This document shows positions 44,901 to 55,661 of a stretch of 64,000 bases of DNA, one piece after another. Within the stretch, counting starts at the first letter, position 1. Every line of letters begins with the position of its first letter. The translations under genes and the position numbers were made by a program. Below the pieces are notes generated by a model. That model was not told where the DNA came from and ran no database searches. It worked only from the letters and a program-made list of their open reading frames with translations. Source of the DNA: Pseudocercospora fijiensis CIRAD86 (Eukaryota; Ascomycota; Dothideomycetes; Mycosphaerellales; Mycosphaerellaceae); contig NW_006921536.1 of assembly GCF_000340215.1 (NCBI RefSeq), positions 2,195,582 to 2,259,581 of the forward strand. Reading direction: 5' to 3'.

Positions 44901-45145
44901 AGTCTACGGTAATTAACGTATAACCGTAGGCTACTATCCTTCTTTAGAACAAACAGGATTAGTGCACCGGTAGGGCTGTTACTATACCGAATGCGGCTAT
45001 TAGCTAGGTTTTCCTCTAGGTACTTACGCAACATAGCAAGCTCTCGCTTACTAAGGTTGTAGAGGGGGCTAAAAGGAACCTCTTTGCCCTCTATAATATT
45101 AATCTTATAATCCGTCTCTTTAAATATAGGCAATGTCGATACTAA
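41930..45145 (-). mobile_element. R4: Ty3 chromovirus pol fragment, cut by R1b
   Basis: Minus-strand RT, RNase H, integrase and chromodomain in order. Its N-terminal side stops at 45145, where R1b's 5' LTR begins after ACTAA. The rest should lie right of R1b, beyond 64000. Less RIP-damaged than its neighbours: it holds the longest stop-free RT stretch in the window. Confidence 0.87.
41930..45145 (-). pseudogene. pol: R4 pol: RT, RNase H, integrase, chromodomain
   Basis: Minus strand from 45133: GALILFVLKKDSSLRLYVNY and DIKDAYYRICIRKGDE of RT. Then YLDNILVY (about 44600), where YLDD has become YLDN by TpG to TpA. RNase H includes FDFNILYRLGVSN before LSRRPN. Integrase at 43090-42890 reads LIIDFIIGLPPTKRR, with VVDRFTKGARYIPA; later NGQTERQNATL keeps the catalytic Glu. 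A chromodomain near 42080-41950 reads ILKHRTR, KKEYLLR and DITELLDEY with Trp codons as stops. Chromodomains direct integration to marked chromatin in this clade. Confidence 0.9.
45141..45145 (+). repeat. putative left TSD of R1b (ACTAA)
   Basis: Five bases preceding the 5' LTR. The partner is outside the window, so this is provisional. Confidence 0.5.
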
Positions 45146-45425
45146 TATTAGCTAGTAACCGGCCCTACATACCTGGGCTGAGTTTTGAGCCTATATAAGA
45201 GGCCTCCTTCTATATTGTAGATAGAGCACTAACCTCGTATAGCACATTGTTTACGTTACACTTCTACAATGCCTATGTTGCAGGGCTCTAGTTATTAGCC
45301 TGAGCAACCGTCTTGTCATCCTATTATGCTAAATATAGCTGCCTATATTGCTATAGGTTATGTTACCCTCGGTAGCCTATACTATTACAGCTAGTAGTAG
45401 TAGTAGTTTTGGTTTCCGTCCTTTA
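45146..45425 (+). repeat. 5' LTR of R1b (280 bp)
   Basis: Pairs with R1's LTR at 3948-4227. Begins TATTAGCTAGTAACC; contains CCTATATAAGAGG, a likely TATA box, near 45191. The primer-binding site should start at 45426 (TTAGAGCCGAAGG); tRNA not identified. Confidence 0.9.
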
Positions 45426-46219
45426 TTAGAGCCGAAGGTAGGGCTATCTCTTTATATCTGACAGGTTCGGGTATATTAAAGGTAGTCTCTAGGTACGAAT
45501 AGCTATAACCGAAGCGAGGGCACGATAAGAGCCTACGATACGGACGATACCGAAGTATCTTAAGGGGCTATTACGACAAGCAGAGAAACCTCTTAACGAG
45601 GGCATTACTTTAACCCCGAAAAGCTGCAAACCCTTAGGACTGTTACAGCTTAGGGCCTAGTCTATAGCTATAGCTAGCTTCTAAGGACTCGGCTCCGGGT
45701 CGAAGACCTATTTAGTACCGCTTGCTCGAGATAAGCCCCGCTTAAGGAGGAGATAGACTAATTACCTATCGGCCTTGCTTGGTTTACTAAGACTATTAAT
45801 TAATAGCAAATACGGATTGTAGGTCGGATAGCCGGGGAGTCCCCTATTAATCGGGTAGGGCGTTCCTAGATTCGTAGCCTCGCTTAGATAGTGCTTAGCC
45901 TTCTACTAGAAAAAGAAGGCTACCGCCCCCCCGCCTAGCTAAAGGAGATACGAGCTAGTTTCTAGGATCTAGGTATAAATAGAGATTGCAGTCTCTCCCT
46001 CCGAGCGGCGTTTGTCTAAAATCTACTAAACTAAGCTCCTAGAGGTAGTTAGGCGACCCCTAGGAGGCTAAATCCTAATGCTACCCCGGGGATAATACTA
46101 GGAGAAACAGCCTAATATACTACTCTCTCGTATAGCAATATTACAATAAACCAAACAGACCAAAGTTACTAAAAACACATTTATATAGCATTCCATTTTA
46201 ACTTTATATAGCATTCTAT
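45426..46219 (+). other. R1b leader, no gene seen
   Basis: Untranslated leader between LTR and gag. Includes the palindrome at 46074-46102 (CCTAATGCTACCCCGGGG...). Confidence 0.55.
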
Positions 46220-48659
46220 TTCAACTATTTTAACTATTTTATAACAATCGAATAAGCTCTAGCTCTAGCGAAAACGAGTATTAAGAATTAGCGGAATCCT
46301 CTAAATCCGAAAACGCCCTTAATCCTATTAACGAAGAAATTAGGCGGCGACTAGTTAATATAAGCGAACCTCTTACGCCCTCTACGCTAGAGGCGCTCTA
46401 CACTGTCCTTATAAAAATAATAGAGAAGCAAACTAAGCTTCTCCGTTAAAACAAGCGTCGCCCGCTAGAGCTAGGGAGTAGGGCAAATCCCCTATTCGAA
46501 GGGTAGAACGCTATAGTATATATTAAGCGCTTTAAGGAAGGCTTAGTTAATTACGAGCTCGATAGAGAATCCGACTAGTACAAGATTCGGTCCTTTACGA
46601 GGACTACCTCCTCTAAGCTTTACCGAACCCTTAAAACCCTAGTTAGCTACCTAGAAAAGGACGATAAGTCTAATGCTAACTAGGAGACCTTTAAGATAGC
46701 CTTTATAAGGGAGTATCGGGAGCGCGATAGCCGTCGTATTAAAGGCAGTCGTACGTAGCTCGAGTCCCTCTACTTAGTAAGGCGCACTAAGGATAACGAC
46801 CTAAAGGGGTATGTCCGCGAGTTTGTCGAGTTAGCGGATAGTATCGAACAGAGTAACCTCGAAAACTCTTAGAGAACAAGGCTGCTCCTCTAGGGGTTGC
46901 CGTAGCCTATAGCTTAGCGTATCTTCCGTCGCTATAAGCTTAGCGAGGCCGATCCTAAGAGCTTTAGGAAGTACAAAGAGGTCCTAGTGTATATCAAGGC
47001 CGACATTAATAGCGTAGCCGATGCGAGGAAGTTTATCTACAGCGAAGACCGGAATAACCTAGCGCAGGTTAGGAAAGAAGCCTTAGTAAGCAAGGGACCT
47101 AAGTTCCTTCCTAAATCGCAAAGTAGTCCTAAGACCGTAACTCCTACTATTACTAAGTACTCTTAGGATATCGCGGACTTAGCTAAATCCTTAGCCTAGC
47201 TAAACCTGAATGCGAAAGCATTATAGCGAGTTAGGGAGGTTATCAATGCTACTATACTAGGCGATATACTACTAGTCTACTAGGTTTTAGATCCTAACTA
47301 CCCTAAAGCCCCTTTAGTAGATGTCTACGCTATACGGAAGATCTATTCTAACTTAGATAGCAAGTGCTAGATATATAGCGGGTTTAAATATGTCTAATCG
47401 TCCTACCCTGTCTAGAAAGAGCTTCTTAAAAGGAAGCTTATTATACAAGTAAATAGCCGATTCTACTATATAGATACCGGCGATAAGATTAATTTCGAAT
47501 AGGATCGGAGAGCCCCGAAGCTGCCTTAGCTAAAGACCCTTCTAGAAAAGAAGTATAGCGGTAAGATCGAGTTTAAGGACACTAGGAATAGTACCCTCGC
47601 CGCTATTACTAAACGAGAAACTTAGAAGGTTAGGGCAAAACAGGTTAAGGAGCGAAGTAGTAACGGTACTACTAAGCCTATTAAGGTCAACTTTGTTTCT
47701 TAGGATCCGGACGCAGTTACTAATGTTTACGCGGTTACTAAGAACAGTATAGATGTCTACGCTGCTATACGGTCTTAGACCTAGTCCTAAGGCAAGGGCA
47801 AGAGCCCTTAGAACCCTACTCGCCCTAGTACGGCAGCCCCTACTAGGGTACTAAAGAACAAGGCGGCCGATAAGGCTAAGCAATAGCGAGAGTTAACCGC
47901 TAAAACTAAGACTCTCTAGACAGCTATAGACCGCGCTGCCTAATCTAGTACCGCACCTAGCACCGCACCTAGCACCCTACCTATAGAAAGCCTAGTCGTC
48001 CTAGAGACTCTAGAGGTCGATATAGAGGATGTTACTATAGACATTAGTAGTACCCTAGGGCTAGCTAACCTACCTACCTACAAGCGGAAGTTATCCGACC
48101 TAAAGAGCTTTCGCTTTAATAGGTATATAAAAAAGTATAGTACTAGCCTAGCTAACTCCTTAGACACAAAGGCAAACGCTCTCTTCTAGGCTTTATAGTT
48201 CCTAGACCTTAAGTCTAATATGTCTATAAGAGAGTTACTAGCGTACGGTTTGCCTACTAACCTGTTCTAGAGCCGAATCCCTAACGATACTACCTTTATA
48301 AAAGACCTCGCTATCCTCCGAAGGAAATAGGGACGAGAAGACTATATCGACGTCTCTTCCCTATAGTTCCTTCCTAAATTTTTAGGTGCCTAAGAGTTAG
48401 TAGAAGGCGAATCGGTAACCTACGAGAACTAAGAGACTATCGATAATGCTAACGAAGAGGGAGTTAAGGAGATAGGCCGAGGGGATAGTAATAATCCCGA
48501 CCCTGCTCTAGTTTTAGTCTCTATTAAGGCTATCCGGTTTACTAGCTAACAAATCGGCCGAGTAGGACCTCCTCGACCTAAGGAACTTTATTCTATCCCT
48601 AATAATATAGACCTTTCCGCAGTTACCCGTTCCTTCGCCGTCGTCCCTACTATCTATAT
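46220..48659 (+). pseudogene. gag: R1b gag and N-terminal protease
   Basis: One plus frame reads a helical capsid-like region (EALYTVLIKIIEKQTKLL, then LVNYELDRESD, later YVREFVELADSIEQSNLENS), a Lys/Arg/Ser-rich region and an acidic region, up to SFAVVPTIYI at 48659. There the R5 LTR interrupts it. Removing R5 and one 5-bp TSD continues in frame into protease at 55662. CYS-rich zinc knuckle not found; the middle region has K-C-x-I-Y-S-G-F-K-Y, possibly a Cys-to-Tyr damaged finger. Start codon not determined. Confidence 0.78.
48655..48659 (+). repeat. left TSD of R5 (TATAT, from TACAT)
   Basis: The right TSD at 55657-55661 is TACAT. The single difference is CpA to TpA, so RIP altered one copy after insertion. 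Confidence 0.88.
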
Positions 48660-48888
48660 TATTAAGATATTAATTAGATAGCTATCTAAATTGATAACGA
48701 GTTAGAGAAGGAAGAGAGAGAGGCTCTCTCGCGGAAGAGGCTTTTATCCGCTCGGCGGATGCCTTAGGCATCGAGTTACGTAACTTCGGGTTACTTGTAG
48801 CTTAGGTCTAATAATACCCCCGGGGTAGCATTAGCTAGCCCCGTTACGTAACTTCAAATTTTATATACAAGTCGCTAAGATCGTAATA
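48660..48888 (-). repeat. R5 3' LTR (left, 229 bp)
   Basis: Runs TATTAAGATAT...GATCGTAATA, presumably TG...CA before RIP. Contains the CCCCGGGG palindrome at 48808-48834. Confidence 0.95.
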
Positions 48889-48905
48889 GTACTCCCCCCC
48901 TTCGT
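48889..48905 (-). promoter_or_regulatory. R5 polypurine tract
   Basis: On the minus strand reads CGAAGGGGGGGAGTAC next to the LTR. Confidence 0.75.
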
Positions 48906-51900
48906 AGGCGACGTCTATAGCGCTTTACTTACTTATCGTTAAAGTGTTACGATTATAGCGACTAATAGTAGAGCGCTTAGTCGCGTTAGTATCGCGGAGT
49001 TAGTAATACGCGGCGGTCGCGGTTTACGCGGGTATCGAGTATAATAGTCTTCTACTACTTCTAGCGCGTTAGTAACGTTCTCGGCAACTTCCTATATCGG
49101 TTTATCGTATCTAATCTACTTCACTTTATACTAGATATTCTTACCCTTTCCTTTTATATCTAGTATCCTTTCTACTTCCTATTCTTTATCTCTATCGATA
49201 ACTAGCGGCGGCGGCGGCTCGTACTATTAACTAGGTATACCTATCTTCGGTACTAGGGTTAGTAACGAGGTATAGAAGACGTTATATATACGTATTAAGT
49301 TAGGTAACTTCAATTAGTACGCGTACGGTAATACGACTTTAACAATCTTATATAGTCCTAAGTTCTTAACGTCGAGCTTAGCGTTCGGTCGATCGGTGCT
49401 TATTCCTTTAAGCGATAGGAAGACCTTATTACCGATACGGTAGATAGGAGCGGGTCGGCGATATTAGTTAGCGGAGTCTTCTATACGGGATTACTAATAT
49501 CTTATCTGTTCGATAAGATAGGTTTCGAGAGTCTATAAGTAGTCGATCTAGGCTTAAGTATCGTAGTTAAGTAGTAGGTCTTCTTCTAGTAATATTAATA
49601 GCTTACTTCCGAGGCGCGGATTATAGCCGTAACTAGCTTAAAACGGCGACAATCCGGTAGTTTCGGAAGGTGCGTTATTTATTACAAACTCGGCGACGGG
49701 AAGCTAGAGGCTCTAGTTATCTTACTCGTAGTTTATATATAATCGGAGGTATCCCTCGATAACTTTATTTAAGCGTTTAGTTTGTCTATTAGTCTATAGG
49801 TACCGGGCGGTCGATAGGTTACGCTTAATATATAGGCGTTTATATAAGTAGTTCTAGAATTTAGAGATAAACTACGTACCGCGGTCGGAAGTAATAGTAT
49901 CCGGAAGACCGTAAAGCTTCTAAATATAGGTAAGGTAGGTATCTACGACTGCTTAAGCGTTCGAGTATCCTTCCTTATATACGAATAGAATAAGGTACCG
50001 TATCTTAGTTAGTCGATCGATAATAATAAGGATCGAGTTATAACCGGAGCTATTAAGAAGACTAGTAATAAAGTCTATTATTACGCTCTTCTATCGAGTA
50101 GTCGGTACGGGTAGAGGCCGAAGAAGTCCTCGTTTAGCTTATTTTAAAGATTTAGTCCGGAGGTAGGTATAGTAGGTACCGATATATCGCTCGACGTCCT
50201 TATATATTTATAGCTAGTAGTAGCTACGGCTAACGAGGTAGAACGTCTTTATAATACTAGGGTAGCTAGCGGCGGAATAGTCGTAGTACGTACGGATAAT
50301 ATTAGTACGGAGCGACTTATCTATTTCCTTAGCTTCTAGTACGTAAAGGTAGTCGTAGTAGAATAGGAGGTTATTATCCTTAACCTTATAGTCCGAGGGA
50401 GATAATAGGAGATTATTAGAAGGGTCTATTCTACTACGGAGGTATCCTTTTACTTACTAGAAGAGAGTATCCTTAATCGAGGCATCTCGAACTCGCTTAG
50501 TAATGTTCTCGGCGTTAATAAAGGTCTCGGCGCCGAGAGCCTCTATAGCAAATATAACTATATCGTTACTTATAGTATTAATACGGGCTTTCGCAAATTG
50601 AGGTTTATCGTAACCCTTACCCTAACCCTAACCCTAAGGGTTATTATCGTAAAAAACGTAAAAGTCGTAAAATTGTCCGTTTCTTCGAGAATTGCAATTA
50701 TTTACCTTAGGGTTGCGCAACCCTAACCCTAACCCTAACCCTAACCCTAACCCTAACCCTAAGGAGAAGATCTTATATACGGCGGATCGGAGATCTACGG
50801 CTAGGTTGTATAGCTTTAATATAAGCTAATAGTTATATTTAATACGTAGGTCCTTAGCTAATAAAGATAGGTCGGCGGAGCGATATATAAGCGAGTCCGG
50901 CTTAGCTCCTTATCTACTAGGATAGTACGTAATCTCGAAGTTAAACCTACTAAGGAATTCGCTCTAGCGAGCTTAGCGGCGATTAAGCTACTTAGTAGAT
51001 ATATAGAACTACAGATTACGGTAATCGGTAATAACTCGGATAGGCTCTTCGTTAGATCGGTAATCTTCTAATTCGGGCCTCTACGATTTAAAGGCTTTAA
51101 TAATAGCGAGAAGCTCTTTATCGTAGATCTCGTAGTTATATTTAGCGGGCGTTATCTTCTTCGAGAAGTAAGTAACGGGTTTCTATACGCCGTCGATATA
51201 TAGTTAAGATATAATACCGGTAGTAATATAATCGGAAGCGTCGGTCTCGATTATTACGGATAGGTCCGGGTTATAATAAGCTAATACTAGCGTAGAGATA
51301 AACGCAGCTTTAAGTCGTTCGAAGGAGTCTTAGTAGGCTACTATCTATACGAAGGGCGTATCTTTATACGTTAGTAGGACTATAGGTTTAACGATATATA
51401 CGAAGTTGCGGATAAAGCGTCGATAGAAGTTCGCGAAGCCGAGGAAGGACTATATATCTTTAATATTAGTAGGAATAGGCTAGTCGCGTACAGCTTCGAT
51501 CTTCTTATCGTCTATATAGATACTATCGGTACTAACAACGAGACCTAGGTACTTAACTATTGTTACTTTAAACTCTAACTTTAATATATTAGCTCGTAGG
51601 CCGGCTTTAAGAAGTGCGTCTATTACTTAGCGTACGTAATAGCGATGTTCTTCGATCGAATTAGAGTAGATAAGTATATTATCTAGATACGCGGTATAGA
51701 ATACGTCGAGGAATAGTCGGAGAGCGTTATTAATATATTGCTAAAAGGTTAATAGTACGTTATAGAGCCCGAATAGTATAACCTTGTATTCGAAGAGACT
51801 ATAACGGGTACGGAAGGCTATTTTCTACTCGTAACCTAGTTCGATACAAAGTTGATTAAAGGCCGAGATAATATCGAGTTTAGTATATATTACTACTTTA

Positions 51901-53170
51901 CTTAATCGATCGAGTGTCTCTTAAATAAGAGGGATAGAATATCTATTCTTTACTATAATCTCGTTTAGCTTACGATAGTCTACGTAGAACCGTAAACCTC
52001 TACCGGGTTTCTTAACGAATAGTACTAGCGAAGAGTACTATAAGGTTAATGCTTAAATAAAGCCCTTATCGAGGTTATCCTTTAAATAGTTACGTAGGAC
52101 TTCTAATTCTTCGTACGACATACTATAGAGCGGGCTATACGTCGTTTCCTTGCCTTTAATAATATCGATACGGTAATTCTATCTAGGTCGGTACGGTAGC
52201 AACTTCTTCGCATCTTCCTACGAGAATAATATTAGCCTACCGTAATAGTGCTAAAGGACTTTATTAGCGGGGTTAATATACTTCTTCTTAGCTATCTCTT
52301 TTTCTATATCTCGTAATAATACCGCGAACACGAATAAATCCTTCTTCTTTATTTACTAGTCGAAGACCTATACGCTTACTAGAGCTATAGTTATACCGGT
52401 AATATAGATAAGCGGTAGTAATAAGCGTTTCCGTACTAGTCGAGGTAACGGAATTAGCGGAGGTAAGGGCGGAGATAAGAACTAAGTTAATACTAATCGG
52501 CGCGTAGGACAATCGCGTTACGCGTAGTACTTTCGTATTAAGCCGATAAGTTTTACTATATCGGTATTATCCGATAGGTTATAAGCTAGTTACTATTAAT
52601 AGTGCTACGTAGCTACGGGCTCGGTATAAGCTAGCGTATCGTTATCTTCGCGGTCGGACAAGCTATAGGCGCGGACGATAGTATATAAGTCGTTACAATA
52701 TTCCTTATAGTAATCGGAGTCGAACTATACTCGGTTAAGCTTCTAGTCGATGCGAGGGTTGTATTTATTAAGCTACGGGCGGCCGAGAATAATAGGATAA
52801 TGTCCTAATATAGTAAGGTAGAAGGCCCTATATTCGATATAGCTATTAATATTAATAGTCGCTCTAGCGTACTAAGTAACGTCTACTACGAAACTGCCGT
52901 CGAAAGCAGTTAATCTACGAGGCTCCTTTAGGTTATAGATAGGGAGCTAGTATTAGTGCGCGTAATATAAGTTAATAAAAGATAAACCGGTATAGCCGCA
53001 ATTAACTATTACTAATAATTAGTGTTCGATATCCTACCCTATATCTAGCAAGCTAGACTAAGGTTTATTATAAGCCGTTAAAGTATAATATAAGACGAGA
53101 TGTTGATTATCGCCCTCGGATATAATACTTCCTAACAATACTAATAAACTAATCTGTAAATCTTTCTACT
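48906..53170 (-). pseudogene. pol: R5 protease, RT, RNase H, integrase and chromodomain
   Basis: Minus strand, right to left. Protease about 53020-52970 reads VIVNCGYTGLSFI; the family motif is DCG or DSG, so the catalytic Asp is Asn. RT about 52140-51450, with active site YLDNILIYS (YLDD in the family) near 51690. RNase H about 51300-50800. Integrase about 50570-49400: VIIDFITSLLNSSG, ITSDRGTQFIS, and NRQTKRLNKV, where the catalytic Glu is Lys. Chromodomain about 49170-49040: QEVERILDIKGKGKNIQYKV, then EVVEDYYTRYPRKPRPP. A telomeric-repeat insert breaks the RNase H-integrase linker at 50763-50611. Confidence 0.9.
50611..50763 (+). repeat. telomere-like repeat insert in R5 pol
   Basis: Two CCCTAA tracts (50611-50643 and 50706-50763) flank about 60 bp of other sequence. 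The second begins with palindrome TTAGGGTTGCGCAACCCTAA and has about seven CCCTAA units. The insert separates RNase H from integrase coding sequence. Confidence 0.9.
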
Positions 53171-53511
53171 ATCGATGTTTCCTTCTATAATAGTAGCCTA
53201 GGTTCTTCGGTAATAACGGTATAGGTAACTCTATCGGTATAGGCTCTTAAACGCGACTTTATCTAAGAGCTATACTTTTCCCTCCTTATCGCTACTATAA
53301 GCGTCTTTATTATCGGTAGGAGATAGATCGGCCGGAGCGGCGGCGGTACCGAAGGCGGAGACGTTAGTGTTTAGACGATTGCTACGGCCTTAAGCGCGGC
53401 GGATAAGCTCTAGATAAGTAGTATCGGAGTAGACGTAATTGCTACTATAGAAGCGATATAAACCTTCGCGGCGGCGGCGATCTCTCTCTTCGAGCGTTAC
53501 GCGACGACGAT

Positions 53512-53555
53512 TACCCTAACCCTAACTCTAACCCTAACCCTAACCCTAACCTTAA
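53512..53555 (+). repeat. telomere-like tract in R5 gag
   Basis: About seven CCCTAA units, two with single changes (CTCTAA, CCTTAA). Inserted between DAIDLSAT and NRRRVTLEERDRRRREG of gag. Confidence 0.92.
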
Positions 53556-54452
53556 GTGGCAGAGAGGTCTATAGCGTCCGGGTCGCGGACAGTCGTAGTC
53601 GTAGTCGTAGTAGTACTAGTATTATTACTATTGTTCGCCGAGGTAAATTGTCCTTAGTTATTACGTAGAGCGACGTATCCTTAAGGAGCGTACCTATTAT
53701 TAGAGCCGCTAGCGTTATTATTACTACGGTTAGTATTCGAGCCTTAGTTAGTAGTATTGCTAGATCCTAGCTTAGTATTGTCGCGGCTACTTTCTACGCG
53801 ATATTAGCGGAGCCGATTATCGATAATAGTTAGACGGCGATACAATACTAAGAAGTCGGTAGGCTTATTATATATATTACTAAGCGCTATCTTTAATTCG
53901 GAAGACAAGCTACGCTTAAGAGCGTTAACCTAGGCTCGGCCTTTATAACTAAGTAAGGCGTTAAGTCGATTAAACTCCGTAAGGTAGTAAGCAAACTCCT
54001 TATTCTTCTGCTTTAAGTTGTCTAGCTTGTAACTAGTAGTAGCGACCTCGTTAGGGTCGCCGAAGGCGTTAACTAATAGGTTGCGGAAGTTATCGAGGTC
54101 GTCGAAATCTACGATTACGCCCTATTTATCGTAACAGACGTATAGCTAGACTATCGAGCGGGCTTTGCCGGTAGTACGACTATACGTATATATTAACCGG
54201 TCTTGTAGTATTAGAAAGCGGTTATTATTAATTGTCAACTTAATCGTAAGCTTAGTAAGGAAGGGCTTTAGCTTCTTACGGTCTCTATCGTATTTCTCTA
54301 GGTCTAGATACTTCTCGCTCTTATTATATCTAGTATAGTTATTATCGTCGTTAAAGCTATAGTTAAACCTAGGGCGGCGGAGAGGGTCTAGTCGGTCGCG
54401 AGATCGTAGCACTAGGTCGTAACCGAAGTCATTATTAATATTAACGGGATTA

Positions 54453-54470
54453 TCCTAACCCTTAGGGTTA
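54453..54470 (+). repeat. short telomere-like inverted tract in R5 gag
   Basis: TCCTAACCCTTAGGGTTA, a near-palindrome of one and a half units on each strand. Confidence 0.75.
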
Positions 54471-55427
54471 GTATTTAGACGGCCGAAGCGTAAACGACCG
54501 AGATAGTCGAAAGCGCTAAGAGGTTAACGAAAGCTACTACCGCCTAGTGCAATGTCTTTAGGTGCTAGGTATACGTTAGACGGGCGACGGAACAAGGGTC
54601 GGCTATTATTTAGTATAGGTCCTTAGCCGCCGACCGGGTTACGTAACAAGGACGCTTCGGCGTTACGATAGGTACGAGTAGCTTGTTCGCTAGCTCGGCG
54701 GGCGATATCTTCTACGGAAGACTGTTATTGTTATAGACGTGCGGCTTACTAAGCAAGATTATTACGTTGCTAGTACGCGATATTTAGTACATTACGTGCT
54801 ACCTCGGCGGCTTAGCGTTAGTGTTCTACTTCTATACGAGCCTATACTAGCTCGCTATTAAGGTAGGTATTAGTCTTATAATAGGCTTATTATACTCGCT
54901 TTAGTGTTTCTACTTCTTGCTAGTATTGTTAACGGAGAGTAGCTGCTAACTAGTATAACGCGGTTATACGTTAAAAGACGTATTCGGCGGCTTCCTACTT
55001 ATTTACTCTACTAAAGAGCTACTAGAAGTCCTAGAGATTGCCGGGTAAAGGCTAATGTAGTATACTATCGATGTCTATAAGGCTAGGTCGTAGACCCTGC
55101 GGAGGTTGTTGCTCTAGTATACCGTTTAACTAGGCACTAGCTGTTCCTGCTTAGTTAGGCGTGTTTGTATATTCCGAGCCGCTACTACGATTAGTAGGCG
55201 GTTGTAAAGGATCTATAACGGATCGGCGGTATTACTACGGTTAAGTAACTTACTGTGCTTAATATAGATTAGTGTATAGGTCCTAATATAATACAAGGTT
55301 TGTTAGCGCTATCGTATAACGAGAAGCGTAAAAGGGCGATAGCGATCGCCGGCGATATAATTCTTCGTATAGATATAAACGACAGCACCTACGACGTTAT
55401 CGCAGGTAATAAAGGAACTCGTTATTC

Positions 55428-55656
55428 TATTAAGATATCAATTAGATAGCTATCTAAATTAATAACGAGTTAGAGAAGGAAGAGAGAGAGGCTCTCTCGC
55501 GGAAGAGGCTTTTATCCGCTCGGCGGATGCCTTAGGCATCGAGTTACGTAACTTCGGGTCACTTGTAGCTTAGGTCTAATAACACCCCCGGGGTAGTATT
55601 AGCTAGCCCCGTCACGTAACTTCAAATTTCACATACAAGTCGCTAAGATCGTAATA
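55428..55656 (-). repeat. R5 5' LTR (right, 229 bp)
   Basis: Same length as 48660-48888 and very similar; here CA is better kept (for example TTCACATACAAG). TSD TACAT follows. Confidence 0.95.
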
Positions 55657-55661
55657 TACAT

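Larger units (their letters stand above)
53171..55427 (-). pseudogene. gag: R5 gag
   Basis: Minus strand. Retrotransposon gag (capsid) region about 54412-53850: NKSEKYLDLEKYDRDRKKLK, then PFLTKLTIKLTINNNRFLIL, then FRNLLVNAFGDPNE and EFAYYLTEFNRLNALLS. The Asn/Ser/Thr-rich linker precedes a damaged zinc knuckle (GLYRFYSS near 53450), where Tyr stands for Cys (TGY to TAY). A telomere-like tract at 53512-53555 lies just before the knuckle and another at 54453-54470. Gag packages element RNA in virus-like particles. Sequence beyond about 54500 toward the LTR is less clear. Confidence 0.82.
48660..55656 (-). mobile_element. R5: complete 7.0-kb chromovirus nested in R1b
   Basis: Two 229-bp LTRs (48660-48888, 55428-55656), a 5-bp TSD and a polypurine tract on the left show a complete minus-strand element of 6,997 bp. 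Order on the minus strand: gag with zinc knuckle, protease, RT, RNase H, integrase, chromodomain. It contains four telomere-like repeat tracts within coding sequence. Confidence 0.95.

Noticed and set aside
50611..50763. True chromosome end
   Set aside because: R5 coding sequence continues on both sides; the tracts are interstitial.
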